Source: UMGS1975 sp959600905
Lineage (GTDB): Bacteria > Bacillota > Clostridia > Christensenellales > QAND01
Reading direction: 5' to 3'
Length of the DNA: 42,249 bases
NCBI GenBank assembly: GCA_959600905.1
Contig: CAUGNO010000014.1
Span: 1-42,249, forward strand
Shown here piece by piece: positions 7,847-16,393 of the stretch. The notes under the pieces are model-generated. The model saw only the letters and a program-made list of their open reading frames with translations, did not search any database and was not told the DNA's origin. Made by a program: the position numbers and the translations under genes. Position 1 is the first letter of the stretch, and each line of letters opens with the position of its first letter.

Positions 7847-7869
7847 TTTTTGGGGGGATGTGCCATACT
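7841..7869 (+). promoter_or_regulatory. Promoter of nadABC-niaR
   Basis: TTGACA (7841-7846), 17 bases, CATACT (7864-7869), about 30 bases before the nadA start. Confidence 0.6.
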
Positions 7870-7899
7870 GCATAGGATTATGGTGAGGAGGCGGATGCA

Positions 7900-8808
7900 A
7901 TGTCCGACATAATAAACGAGATACAGGCGCTAAAGCGCAAGCGGGATGCAGTGATCTTAGCCCATTACTATACGCGGGATGAGGTGCAGGCGTTGGCGGA
8001 TTACGTAGGGGATTCCTATTATTTGAGTAAAGTGGCCCGCGAATGCCCACAACAAACCCTGGTGTTTTGCGGCGTAAAATTCATGGGGGAAAGCGCAAAG
8101 ACCATGAACCCGGAAAAAACCGTGTTGATGCCGGATGAGGTGGCGGACTGCCCTATGGCGCATATGACGGATACTGAGCGGATCCAACAGGTACGCGCGC
8201 AACATCCCGAAGCGGCAGTGGTATGCTATATCAATTCCACGGCGGAGGCCAAGGCGGCCAGCGACGTCTGCGTAACAAGCGCCAATGCCATGCGCATCGT
8301 ACAAGCGCTGCCAAATCGCGAAATCTACTTTATCCCGGATGAAAATTTGGCGCGGCATATTGCTGCAGAGCTGCCGGAAAAACATTTTATATTCAATCAG
8401 GGCTACTGCCATGTGCATGCCAGGCTGACTGCAGAGATGGTGAAAAAGGCCAAGGAAGAGCAGCCAAGGGCCCTAGTGCTGGCGCATCCGGAATGTAGGC
8501 AGGAGGTACTGGCCTTGGCAGACTATATCGGCAGTACTTCCGGCATCATTGAGTTTGCTACCAAGAGCGAAAACGAAGCGTTCATCGTATGTACAGAGAT
8601 GGGCGTGTTGTATGAATTAAAGCAAAAAAATCCGCACAAAAGGTTTTACACGGCTGGGCAGGATCAGATCTGTCCGGATATGAAGCGGATTACGCTGGGA
8701 AAAATCAAGCAGTGCTTAGAAACCATGGCGCCTGAGGTAGAGGTAAACGTAGATCTAGGGCGCCAGGCGCTCAAGGCGCTGGAAGCGATGCATACGATAG
8801 CTAGGTGA
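7900..8808 (+). CDS. nadA: Quinolinate synthase NadA
   Basis: 302 residues, the normal length. It begins with the typical LKRKRDAVILAHYY and DYVGDSYYLSK stretches. The three cysteines that hold the [4Fe-4S] cluster are visible in VFCGVKFMGE (near 57), HPECRQEV (near 200) and QICPDMKRI (near 258). NadA joins iminoaspartate with dihydroxyacetone phosphate to make quinolinate. It is the first gene of the NAD operon; nadB starts just after its stop. GAGGAGGCGG precedes the ATG. Confidence 0.96.
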   Translation: MSDIINEIQALKRKRDAVILAHYYTRDEVQALADYVGDSYYLSKVARECPQQTLVFCGVKFMGESAKTMNPEKTVLMPDEVADCPMAHMTDTERIQQVRAQHPEAAVVCYINSTAEAKAASDVCVTSANAMRIVQALPNREIYFIPDENLARHIAAELPEKHFIFNQGYCHVHARLTAEMVKKAKEEQPRALVLAHPECRQEVLALADYIGSTSGIIEFATKSENEAFIVCTEMGVLYELKQKNPHKRFYTAGQDQICPDMKRITLGKIKQCLETMAPEVEVNVDLGRQALKALEAMHTIAR

Positions 8809-8809
8809 A

Positions 8810-10135
8810 ATGGCCATGAAGCAAAAAGCGGATGTACTCATTGTAGGCACAGGGGCTGCAGGGTTGTTTTGCGCTTTGCAGCTTCCGGAGCATTTGGAGA
8901 TTTGTATGATCTCCAAACAAGACCTGGAAAACAGCGATTCCTACTTGGCGCAGGGCGGTATCTCTACGCTGAAAAATGAGCAGGACTATGCCAGCTATTA
9001 CATGGATACCATGAAGGCGGGGCACTATGAAAACGACCCCTTGGCGGTGGAAATGATGATCCGTTCCTCTCCGGAGATCATTGACGATTTGCTTCGCTGC
9101 GGCGTGGAGTTTGAGCACGATCAGCAGGGCATGTGTTATACGCGTGAAGGGGCGCATTCCGCGTTTCGTATTCTGCATCATGAGGATGAAACAGGACGTG
9201 AAATTACGTCTAAATTACTGACGCAGGTACGAAAGCGGAAGAATATTTCGCTGTATCCATATACATGCATGTTGGATATCGTCTGTGATGAAGAAGGATG
9301 CCATGGCGTTGTAGTGCGCTGCCAAGACGGCTCTCTTTGCACCATTGCAGCCAAAGTTGTGGTATGGGCTACGGGCGGTGTAGGCGGCCTGTTTGACAGC
9401 TCTACCAATTTTGCACACCTGACGGGAGACGCTGTGGCACTGTCCCTATTACATAGCATCCATCTCAAGGATATCAATTACATTCAGATCCACCCCACGA
9501 CTCTATATAGTAAGGAAAAGGGGCGGCGCTTTTTGATTTCGGAATCCGTGAGGGGAGAGGGGGCTGTTTTGCTCAATGCAAAGGGGGAACGCTTTGTGGA
9601 TGAGCTGTTGCCCCGCGATGTAGTCAGCCAAGCGATCCACGCACAAATGGAGATGGATCATAGAGATTATGTATGGCTGTCCGTAGTGCATTTGGGTGCG
9701 GAAAAGATACAAAAAAGATTTCCGCATATATACCAGCACTGCCTGGAAAAAGGATATGATATCACAAAGGAGCCCATTCCCGTGACACCGGCGCAGCATT
9801 ATTTTATGGGGGGCGTAGCAGTGGATCTTGAAAGCTGCACTTCGATGCCGCACCTGTACGCGGTGGGAGAAACTGCGTGTAACGGCGTACATGGGAAAAA
9901 TAGACTGGCAAGCAATTCGCTGCTGGAAAGCTTGGTGTTTGCAAAACGGGCTGCCAAGAGCCTACAAAGAACGATCGCTCAAATCGATTTTACGCCAATG
10001 CCGACAGACCTTAGCGCTTACGAGGATACGCAAGCGTTGGCACAGAAGTACAGAACCTTGGTGCTGAATGAAATCAAGAGAAGGGATGCGAGTTTTTATG
10101 ATCAATGGTGTCACGATGGCTCTCAATGTGGATGA
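8810..10135 (+). CDS. nadB: L-aspartate oxidase NadB (short form)
   Basis: 441 residues. The N-terminus has the FAD-binding GTGAAGLFCALQL motif, then LAQGGIS, a central RxxxHP-like region (INYIQIHPTTLYS) and the late MGGVAVDL and NRLASNSLLESLVF motifs of the family. It oxidises aspartate to iminoaspartate, the substrate of NadA. It ends roughly 80-90 residues before the C-terminal helical domain of long NadB proteins would, which is seen in some clostridial forms. Two possible starts (ATG 8810 or 8816) lie directly behind nadA. Its 3' end overlaps nadC. Confidence 0.93.
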   Translation: MAMKQKADVLIVGTGAAGLFCALQLPEHLEICMISKQDLENSDSYLAQGGISTLKNEQDYASYYMDTMKAGHYENDPLAVEMMIRSSPEIIDDLLRCGVEFEHDQQGMCYTREGAHSAFRILHHEDETGREITSKLLTQVRKRKNISLYPYTCMLDIVCDEEGCHGVVVRCQDGSLCTIAAKVVVWATGGVGGLFDSSTNFAHLTGDAVALSLLHSIHLKDINYIQIHPTTLYSKEKGRRFLISESVRGEGAVLLNAKGERFVDELLPRDVVSQAIHAQMEMDHRDYVWLSVVHLGAEKIQKRFPHIYQHCLEKGYDITKEPIPVTPAQHYFMGGVAVDLESCTSMPHLYAVGETACNGVHGKNRLASNSLLESLVFAKRAAKSLQRTIAQIDFTPMPTDLSAYEDTQALAQKYRTLVLNEIKRRDASFYDQWCHDGSQCG

Positions 10136-10958
10136 TATACTGCGTGCTGCCTTAAAGGAGGATATTACCTCGGAGGATGTTTCCACCAATGCGGTAGTGA
10201 TGGGCCCATCCCAGGGCAGTGCACAGCTGATTGCAAAGCAGGACGGCGTTTTGGCGGGGTTAAAGGTGTTTGAGCGGGTGTTTTGGCTTTTGGACCCTTC
10301 CGTAAAATTTGAAACAGAGTATCAAGACGGGCAGGCGGTAAAAAGCGGAACGCTGATCGGTACGGTTTTTGGCGATATGCGCGTGCTGCTGAGCGGGGAA
10401 CGTACCGCACTCAACTATTTGCAGCGAATGAGCGGCATTGCTACAATGACGCGCCGGTACGCGGAAATATTGCGGGGCAGCAAAACCAAGCTGCTAGATA
10501 CCCGAAAAACAACGCCGAATATGCGGGTATTTGAAAAATATGCCGTAAAAGTGGGCGGAGGCGTGAATCATCGCTACAATCTTTCGGACGGGATTTTGCT
10601 AAAGGATAACCATATCGGCGCTGCGGGCGGCATTGCCCAGGCTGTAGCCAGAGCCAGGGCTTATGCACCTTTTATTCGTAAAATAGAAGTAGAGACAGAA
10701 ACGCTGGAGATGGTACAGCAGGCCGTAGACGCAGGGGCGGATATCATCATGCTGGATAATATGGATGATGAAACGATGAAAAAAGCGGTGCATATGATCG
10801 ACGGCCGTGCCGAAACGGAATGTTCTGGCAACGTGACGGAGGAGCGGCTGAAAAGAATTGCCGAGCTTGGCGTGGATTATGTATCCTGCGGTGCGCTGAC
10901 GCATTCTGTTGGGATATTGGATCTTTCTTTGAAAAATATGAAACCGATACACGGTTAA
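10098..10958 (+). CDS. nadC: Nicotinate-nucleotide diphosphorylase (carboxylating) NadC
   Basis: About 286 residues. Family motifs include LKEDITSEDVS near the start, ERTALNYLQRMSGIAT, LDTRKTTPNMR, GGGVNHRYNLSDGILLKDNH and IMLDNMDDE. It converts quinolinate and PRPP to nicotinate mononucleotide. The start is ambiguous because the gene overlaps the end of nadB: ATGs at 10068, 10098 and 10116 are in frame. 10098 follows an AGAAGGG run by 11 bases; 10116 gives the start most like other NadC proteins. Third gene of the operon. Confidence 0.94.
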   Translation: MINGVTMALNVDDILRAALKEDITSEDVSTNAVVMGPSQGSAQLIAKQDGVLAGLKVFERVFWLLDPSVKFETEYQDGQAVKSGTLIGTVFGDMRVLLSGERTALNYLQRMSGIATMTRRYAEILRGSKTKLLDTRKTTPNMRVFEKYAVKVGGGVNHRYNLSDGILLKDNHIGAAGGIAQAVARARAYAPFIRKIEVETETLEMVQQAVDAGADIIMLDNMDDETMKKAVHMIDGRAETECSGNVTEERLKRIAELGVDYVSCGALTHSVGILDLSLKNMKPIHG

Positions 10959-10973
10959 GAAAGGAGGGCCGTT

Positions 10974-11498
10974 ATGGACGGCGAAACGAGAAGAAAACGA
11001 ATTTTACAATTGCTTAGCGAACAGACAAAGCCGCTGTCCGGAACGGCGCTGGCCAAGCAGTTTGGTGTGAGCCGGCAGGTGATCGTACAGGATATTGCGC
11101 TTTTAAAGAGCAAAGAACCGGCGATTATTTCCACCTACCGCGGCTATGTGCTAGGGCGGCCAGAGAGAGTCTGTGAACGTGTATTTTGGGTTAGGCATAG
11201 CAATGAGCAAATACAGGATGAACTCAACACCATCGTTGATAACGGCGGAGAGGTTTGCACCGTAATTGTGGAGCATGAACTGTATGGCAGAATCTCAGTT
11301 GAGCTGCCCATTCGTTCGCGAAGGCATGTTCAGGAATTCGTAGAGAATGTATCCAAAGGCCAAGCCAGGCCCTTGAAGGAGCTGGTGCATGACGGCGTGC
11401 ACGGGCATCTTGTTCGGGCGGAACGGGAAAGCGATCTGGACGCCATCGAGCAGGAACTACGAACAAAAGGATATCTGGTGGCAGAAAATGTACAATGA
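10974..11498 (+). CDS. niaR: NiaR-type niacin-responsive repressor (HTH plus 3H domain)
   Basis: 174 residues. An N-terminal winged HTH (about 5-58, with GTALAKQFGVSRQVIVQDI) is followed by a 3H domain whose histidines are visible in VEHELYG and LVHDGVHGH. This domain order defines NiaR (YrxA), a nickel-dependent, niacin-sensing repressor of NAD synthesis and niacin uptake genes. Located last in nadABC with AAAGGAGGG before the ATG, it probably represses its own operon through the site at 7825-7846. Confidence 0.92.
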   Translation: MDGETRRKRILQLLSEQTKPLSGTALAKQFGVSRQVIVQDIALLKSKEPAIISTYRGYVLGRPERVCERVFWVRHSNEQIQDELNTIVDNGGEVCTVIVEHELYGRISVELPIRSRRHVQEFVENVSKGQARPLKELVHDGVHGHLVRAERESDLDAIEQELRTKGYLVAENVQ

Positions 11499-11527
11499 AA
11501 AAGACGGCCTTAGCCGTCTTTCTTTTT
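11499..11527. terminator. Terminator of the nad operon
   Basis: AAAGACGGC and GCCGTCTTT form a stem with a 4-base loop and then TCTTTTTT. It overlaps the end of the converging TfoX-N gene. Confidence 0.8.
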
Positions 11528-11836
11528 TGCTTTTTTTGGATGAAGGGGCAGCGCATCTAGCGTAACGCGGGCAACATGAGAAACCAAGCCCGCCTTTTCC
11601 GGATTCTCTAGAAGAAGATAGGGCTTGGCCCCTTCGTAAGGCGAACATTCCGGCAGCGAAAAGGCAGCGCGCCCGGCTTCGGTAGGCTTGAAAAAAAGCT
11701 GATTGTCGCAGATTATAGCAAAAAATTTTCCTTCGGCAAACAGACCGTATTCCCCAAACATGGATTTGTATGTAACGGGAGCGGCTGCGGACATCTGGTC
11801 GCAGATATATTGTACAAATTCCTTACTGCTTGCCAT
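11510..11836 (-). CDS. TfoX N-terminal domain protein
   Basis: 108 residues from the ATG at 11836, with AAAGGAGG 7-8 bases upstream. The sequence matches the TfoX N-terminal domain pattern: VTYKSMFGEYGLFAEGKFFAIICDNQLFFKPT, then a Pro/Tyr-rich stretch and a lysine-rich end. In proteobacteria TfoX/Sxy activates competence, but stand-alone TfoX_N proteins in Clostridia have no established role. It follows the AraC-like gene by 16 bases and probably shares its transcript. Its last codons lie in the terminator stem. Confidence 0.85.
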   Translation of the reverse strand: MASSKEFVQYICDQMSAAAPVTYKSMFGEYGLFAEGKFFAIICDNQLFFKPTEAGRAAFSLPECSPYEGAKPYLLLENPEKAGLVSHVARVTLDALPLHPKKAKKKDG

Positions 11837-11852
11837 ATACTCGTCCTCCTTT

Positions 11853-12691
11853 TCAAAAAAGTGTAATAGGAAATTTATGCGTTTCCCTGTAAAAATCGGA
11901 CAATTTTTGTTGATATACGGTGGGGGAAACACCGCATACGGACTTGAAATCATGATTGAAATGTGCTTGGTCATAGTATCCCAGTGCCTGTGCTAAATAG
12001 GAAAGGGATGGCGCCTGCCCCATCCCTGCCAAGGCGTGGTTGATCCTTTGCAGACGCAGATATTGGCGAAGGGAAAGACCCAACACCGGCTGTATGCGGC
12101 GGGATAGATGCCGGGCGCTGTAATGCAGGGTTTTGCTGAGCGATTCGAAGGAAAGAGACGCCGCAGGCGCATGGAGACAGCAAAGCAATTGCTCGGCCAA
12201 AGAATCGGTTTTATCGCTGTTGATATATTGGCAGAAAAGAGCATCGATTTCCGCCAACAGGGCATGCATACAGCTGCTTTTGGAAAATAGGACTAAAAAA
12301 GCAGAATACAGGGCAGCGTCTGCATCGGCAAACGGGATACGGAGATCGACGGCATCCTTGACGGATAAGCCGAGAAGCTGATGTGCCCCGAACGATAAGG
12401 CGTATGTTTAAAATCATTGTGCACTTCCACAGGATGCGTCGTAGGCCCCCAAAAATGGGCCTGTAAACCGGAGATGCCAAAGGCAAAGACCAAGCATCCA
12501 CCGGCATCCGGAATCAAGGTTAGATGGGCCGGCCCGCTGACGCATGGCGGGGAAAGCGTATAATGGGCAATATATTTTTTAAGCGCAGGGTGGGGATGAA
12601 AATAAAGGTGGCTGGGCGATGCGGAAAAAAGAGCATCCGACATACGGGCGCCAAAAAAGCAAGCGGGAGTGCCAAAATTCAGCGACGCCAT
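11853..12691 (-). pseudogene. AraC family transcription regulator, split by a one-base frameshift
   Basis: Two frames carry one protein. The first part (from ATG 12691) holds the N-terminal sensing domain, with LIPDAGGCLVFAFG and HFWGPTTHPVEV, but runs out at a stop near 12293. The second frame continues as FGAHQLLGLSVKDAVDLRIPF and ends in a full AraC-type HTH domain (SLSYLAQALGYYDQAHFNHDFKSVCGVSPTVYQQK). The frames would join if one A were restored in the AAA run near 12407-12413. The 5' end overlaps the VanZ gene by 13 bases and has a GAGGA site. It is either a recent pseudogene or a sequencing error. Confidence 0.75.
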
Positions 12692-13215
12692 GGCTGTTCC
12701 TCATCGTAATTGTCGTAATCATCATCTTCATACTTATCCCGTTCTTCAGGGGAAGGATGCTTGGAGATCAAAAACTGCACCTGCGGCCAGTAATGCCGCC
12801 AAATCGCAAAGATCCAATAGCCCAATAGTGCGCCAAACATGCTAAACAGCACGGCATTGACATCAAACGGGGCCAACCCTGCAAAGAAGGGGATAGCCTC
12901 TGTCAGCAAGGAGAGAAACAGCGTGATGGTCAATACCTTAAACGGGCCGGGTCGACGGAAAAACAGCAGCGGCAAGCATAGCCCGAAAGGAAGAAAGGCC
13001 AAAATGCATCCATACAGATAACCACGCAGCGAAGCCGCCCCTAAAAAGGGAAGGAAATTGGAGACTTTCAACTGTGCATACACGGCTTTGGGAGACCAAT
13101 GCACAAAGGAATCTATAATTTCCTCCACTGAAAATTGAAATAAAGCGCTTTGCAATAGACAAAACACATATACCCAAAAAACAATCAAACAGCAGATGCG
13201 TCCTGTTTTTGACAT
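12679..13215 (-). CDS. VanZ family membrane protein
   Basis: 178 residues from ATG 13215; AAGGAGGG lies about 11 bases upstream. It has four or five hydrophobic segments, the VanZ-like ending of a loop (LLTEAIPFFAGLAPFDVNAVLFSMFGALLGYWIF, shown in part by its DVNAVLFSMFGALLGY motif) and an acidic C-terminal tail. VanZ proteins are membrane proteins; the founding member raises teicoplanin resistance, but most chromosomal copies have no known role. Its end overlaps the AraC-like gene, and the kinase-like gene lies 66 bases upstream in the same direction. Confidence 0.8.
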   Translation of the reverse strand: MSKTGRICCLIVFWVYVFCLLQSALFQFSVEEIIDSFVHWSPKAVYAQLKVSNFLPFLGAASLRGYLYGCILAFLPFGLCLPLLFFRRPGPFKVLTITLFLSLLTEAIPFFAGLAPFDVNAVLFSMFGALLGYWIFAIWRHYWPQVQFLISKHPSPEERDKYEDDDYDNYDEEQPWRR

Positions 13216-13281
13216 GTGGACAAGGCCCTCCTTTTGTTTTTTACAGTTTGCCATGAATCAAACAAAAGCACAAGCATCCTT

Positions 13282-14406
13282 TCATCGGCAAGCGGATAAG
13301 GGTAACCGAATGCGGTAGGCTTTGCCGCCGTGCAGATCCGGCTGCTCCTCAAGAGAAGCACCCAAAAAACGAAAAATGGTATCTGCAACGGCCAGATCCA
13401 GGCTGCTGGGCCGTAGCTTTTTGGTAGCAATGCGGACAAGACGGCTGCGGGTTTTGGTTCGCCTGCCATGGCAGGATACTTCAAGAGAAAGATGAGAATC
13501 ATGCAGCGCCATGGCAACATGTACCGTACTGCCCGGCTGCCGCTGGGCGGTACAGCTAAGAACCAAATGGGAGAGCGCCTGGGGGAAAAATTGATGATCC
13601 GTCCGAATGGCAGCAGTCGGAGGCGTAGAGAACTCACAGTGCATACCGCGCGCTTCAAGAGAGGGAGAAACCAGTGTTTGAGTGGCTTGCACCAGCGAAG
13701 TTAGTGGATATGTTTGAAAGTCTGCGTTTTGCTCCATATCCTCCTGTAAGGAAGAAAGCTTGGTCAGAAGCAGTAAAAAATCCTGTGTTTTATCCAGCTG
13801 TGTCTTTAGCTTTCTACAAAATTGCTTATACTTTTCCTCATCCAAATTTTTTTGCAGCACGATCTCAGTCAGTGTACGCGCAGATTGCAGCGGCTGCTCT
13901 ACCAACTCGGAAAGCTCTTGCACAGCTTGGCGAATAGGGATGTTTTCTGCTGTGGGCTCGTTGCTTACAAGCGATAAAAGCTGTGTAGATGCTGTACGCG
14001 AAACGCCACGGACATTTTTTACCATGCGCCTGGTTCCGTAGACAAGCTTGGCGCCCCTCAACAGCATGACAAACAGCATAAAGGCAGTAAAAAGCCCCCT
14101 GGCGCCGGTATGCTGCTCTTGTGGCGTATAGCCGAGGGTAGAGAGCAGAGCTTCCCCTTGGGCAGCGGCATTGTCATCATCGGATTGGAGGGAAGCGATA
14201 ACAGATGGCAGCGCTTCGGGTGCAGCCTGCTCCACGGCAGCTGCTACAAGGGCATCATGACGGCGGATGGAATCATCCAAGCGGCTTTCCACCCAGCTGC
14301 CAAGGAAAAAGGCTGCGGCGACGACCAATAGGGCAAATATAAGCCAGCGGCCAAACCCTTTTTTGGTTTCTGAAGATAGCTCTATGGAAGAGGAATGAAA
14401 CGCCAT
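13282..14406 (-). CDS. Histidine-kinase-like membrane protein lacking the phospho-acceptor histidine
   Basis: 374 residues. A membrane segment near 21-40, an outside part of about 60 residues and a second segment near 104-122 are followed by helical and ATPase-like parts. At the place of the H-box the sequence reads LSELVEQPLQSARTL, with Ser where the histidine should be. The C-terminal SLDLAVADTIFRFLGASLEE resembles the G2 region of kinase ATPase domains, but the N-box asparagines and the DxGxG motif are absent. It therefore looks like a pseudo-kinase, perhaps a signal-binding or scaffold protein. No response regulator gene is next to it. AAGGAG lies 7 bases before the ATG. Confidence 0.65.
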   Translation of the reverse strand: MAFHSSSIELSSETKKGFGRWLIFALLVVAAAFFLGSWVESRLDDSIRRHDALVAAAVEQAAPEALPSVIASLQSDDDNAAAQGEALLSTLGYTPQEQHTGARGLFTAFMLFVMLLRGAKLVYGTRRMVKNVRGVSRTASTQLLSLVSNEPTAENIPIRQAVQELSELVEQPLQSARTLTEIVLQKNLDEEKYKQFCRKLKTQLDKTQDFLLLLTKLSSLQEDMEQNADFQTYPLTSLVQATQTLVSPSLEARGMHCEFSTPPTAAIRTDHQFFPQALSHLVLSCTAQRQPGSTVHVAMALHDSHLSLEVSCHGRRTKTRSRLVRIATKKLRPSSLDLAVADTIFRFLGASLEEQPDLHGGKAYRIRLPLSACR

Positions 14407-14442
14407 AACAAGCTCCTTATTTTAGATTCTAGGATTTTTTTC

Positions 14443-14468
14443 ATTCTATCACAAATGGTGCGATAGAA
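14443..14468 (-). promoter_or_regulatory. Extended -10 with overlapping inverted repeat before the kinase-like gene
   Basis: On the minus strand TG-A-TAGAAT fits an extended -10. It lies within the perfect inverted repeat TTCTATC-N11-GATAGAA (14444-14450 and 14462-14468), a possible operator. The rest of 14469-14648 shows no further feature I can support. Confidence 0.4.
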
Positions 14469-14648
14469 AGAAATAGACACTCTAAAGAGGGCCGAATTGG
14501 TCAAACGACGGGCTGGGGGATATCGAAAGAGAATATGCATGGCTTTTCCCTCCCTGCAGTGTTTTCGCAAAGGGGCAAATCGCGTATCCGTTCCCCTCTG
14601 TAAGCACGTCTAAGGATAAAACCATGGCTCGACAATATGCGCAGAGCA

Positions 14649-16130
14649 CTAAAAAGAAAGAACGTCTGTCGCTATATTTTTAAGAAAACTGGCGTCGTGC
14701 TCTACAAAGATCATGGTCGGCCGACAGCGCAGGATTAGGTCCTCGATTTGTAGGCGGCTGATTACGTCGATATAGTTTAACGGCTCATCCCAAAGATACA
14801 GGTGTGCTTGTTGGCATAGGCTGTGCGCCAGGGCCGTTTTCTTTTTTTGCCCCATGGAAAAGTTCTCTAGCCTTATTTCAAATTGACTGCGAGAAAATCC
14901 AAGCTTTCGCAGGAGAGTATAAAATTGCGTTTCATCCAATCCATGTCTCTGAGCATAGGCCGATAGAGATCCGTGTAAGCCGGAAACATCCTGTGGCAGG
15001 TAGGAAATGGATAGCCCACTCGCCAGACGCAGCATCCCCGCATGCTGAATGCTTTGCCCGGCCAGGCATTTGAGTAAGGTGGATTTACCGCTTCCATTGG
15101 GGCCGACCAGGGCAAGGCGATCCCCGGAGTGAAGAGCCAAGTGTATGGGACCGCATACAGGCTCTGCTCCGTACGATATAGTAAGCCCACTTGCCTCTGC
15201 CAAGCAGGCAGCGTGGTGGGATAGGGGAGACAGACTGATAAGAGGCTGCGCATCCACGTTTCTCAAAAGGTGTGTTTTTTCTTCAATTGTTTTTTGCTGC
15301 CGCGCCTGGATGCTCTTGGCGCGCTGCATCATTTTGGCAGCCTGATGCCCGAGATGCCCTCTATCCGGCTTTAATCCGGAGCTTTGAACGCCGTATTTAC
15401 GCCGCTCTATTTGATGAGACCATTGCGCTGTTTGGCGTGCGGAATCGGCCAAACGGCCAATTTCTTTTTTAAGCCGTTGATTGTGCGCGGCCTCCTCTGC
15501 ATCCTGTTGATCTTTTTGCAGCTGCCAGGTGGAAAAGTTTCCTTTTTGCACTTGTATATCGGCACGGTTGATGGAAAGCACGTGATCGATACAGTTATCC
15601 AAAAAAGCACGGTCATGAGAAACGAGGATAAAACCCTCCTTGTTTTTCAGATACGCGCTTACGAGGCAGCGCCCCTGAAGATCCAGGTGGTTGGTGGGTT
15701 CATCGATCAATAGAAAGCATTGCGGTTTGCAAAACAAAACAGCCAGTAGAAATTTGGTACGCTCACCGGGACTTAGTATTTGGTAGGGCCTATACAAAAT
15801 GCCTTCTTCCAGGCCAAGCAAAGAGAGCTCTTTTTTTATCTGCCAGGTTGGCACCTCCGGAGATATGGCATAGGCAATCGATTCACAGTACAGAGCAGGG
15901 TTTTCAACTTTATAGGGAAAATACTCAAAATCAACTTGGCCGGCCGTGATGTTTCCTTGATAAGGGTATTGCCCCTGTAGCAGGCGTAAAAGGGTGGTTT
16001 TGCCGCGGCCGTTGCGCCCAACAAGACCAAGCTTCCACTTTGTATCAAGCTGAAGCGATACGTCGGTAAAAACATTGTCGTGGCTGCCGGGATAGGCAAA
16101 GGTAAGATGAGAGATTTGAATGATGGACAA
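14649..16130 (-). CDS. Lsa-type ABC-F ribosomal protection protein
   Basis: 493 residues with two ABC domains and no membrane segments. The N-terminus (HLTFAYPGSHDNVFTDVS, then LGLVGRNGRGKTTLLRLL) is typical of Lsa proteins. The first signature is LSPGERTK with LLIDEPTNHLD; the second Walker A is GPNGSGKSTLL with signature FSMGQKKK and DEPLNYID. The linker (about 200-290) is long, basic and helical as needed to reach the ribosome. Lsa members protect against lincosamides, streptogramin A and pleuromutilins. The TTG start at 16130 follows GGAGG by 10 bases. A 230-nt leader with exclusive hairpins suggests drug-induced expression. Confidence 0.88.
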   Translation of the reverse strand: MSIIQISHLTFAYPGSHDNVFTDVSLQLDTKWKLGLVGRNGRGKTTLLRLLQGQYPYQGNITAGQVDFEYFPYKVENPALYCESIAYAISPEVPTWQIKKELSLLGLEEGILYRPYQILSPGERTKFLLAVLFCKPQCFLLIDEPTNHLDLQGRCLVSAYLKNKEGFILVSHDRAFLDNCIDHVLSINRADIQVQKGNFSTWQLQKDQQDAEEAAHNQRLKKEIGRLADSARQTAQWSHQIERRKYGVQSSGLKPDRGHLGHQAAKMMQRAKSIQARQQKTIEEKTHLLRNVDAQPLISLSPLSHHAACLAEASGLTISYGAEPVCGPIHLALHSGDRLALVGPNGSGKSTLLKCLAGQSIQHAGMLRLASGLSISYLPQDVSGLHGSLSAYAQRHGLDETQFYTLLRKLGFSRSQFEIRLENFSMGQKKKTALAHSLCQQAHLYLWDEPLNYIDVISRLQIEDLILRCRPTMIFVEHDASFLKNIATDVLSF

Positions 16131-16137
16131 TAAAAAA

Positions 16138-16247
16138 GCACCTCCTCAGAGAGCAAGAAAGCGACTTTGCTTTCATGTCAAGGAAATGCAAAAATCCCCG
16201 TTGGAAAGGGAAAATAAAAGACAGAAAAAGAAAAAGCGCTTTCTTGC
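16138..16247 (-). promoter_or_regulatory. Switch-like leader structure of the ABC-F gene
   Basis: GCAAGAAAGCG (16153-16163 plus strand) and CGCTTTCTTGC (16237-16247) are a perfect 11-bp long-range pair. The proximal arm can instead fold locally as GAAAGC-6-GCTTTC (16157-16174), so the two folds exclude each other immediately upstream of the RBS (about 16138-16146). This is the expected layout of attenuation, but the trigger is inferred. Confidence 0.5.
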
Positions 16248-16306
16248 AAAGAGAGCATAACAAGAAGAACCCGAAATGGCCCAAACGCCCTCTTTTACAC
16301 ATCGTG

Positions 16307-16327
16307 TTAGCAAGAAATGTTGCGCAT
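16307..16327 (-). CDS. Possible leader peptide upstream of the ABC-F gene
   Basis: Six codons, MRNISC, from ATG 16327 with AGAGGA a few bases upstream, inside the ABC-F leader. Stalling of ribosomes on such a peptide could select the leader fold. The spacing to the RBS is short and nothing else supports translation. Confidence 0.3.
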   Translation of the reverse strand: MRNISC

Positions 16328-16365
16328 TTTCCTCTTCACATCCAGTCGTTTTTAGAATCAACCTT

Positions 16366-16393
16366 ATTATATCCAAATGCAGCGGCCTGTCAA
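16366..16393 (-). promoter_or_regulatory. Promoter of the ABC-F gene
   Basis: Minus strand TTGACA (16393-16388), 16 bases, TATAAT (16371-16366): both boxes perfect. The -35 contains the stop codon of the upstream MATE gene. Confidence 0.75.

Noticed and set aside
14382..14570. 62-codon leftward frame before the kinase-like gene
   Set aside because: It has a GGAGGG run upstream but overlaps the promoter and the start of the next gene, and the sequence looks random.
16045..16302. 85-codon frame through the ABC-F leader and start
   Set aside because: Phe/Cys-rich frame caused by T-rich leader; overlaps the ABC-F start in another frame, no good RBS.
16173..16376. 67-codon frame in the ABC-F leader
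   Set aside because: Its ATG lies within the -10 box of the promoter, so it would not be on the main transcript.
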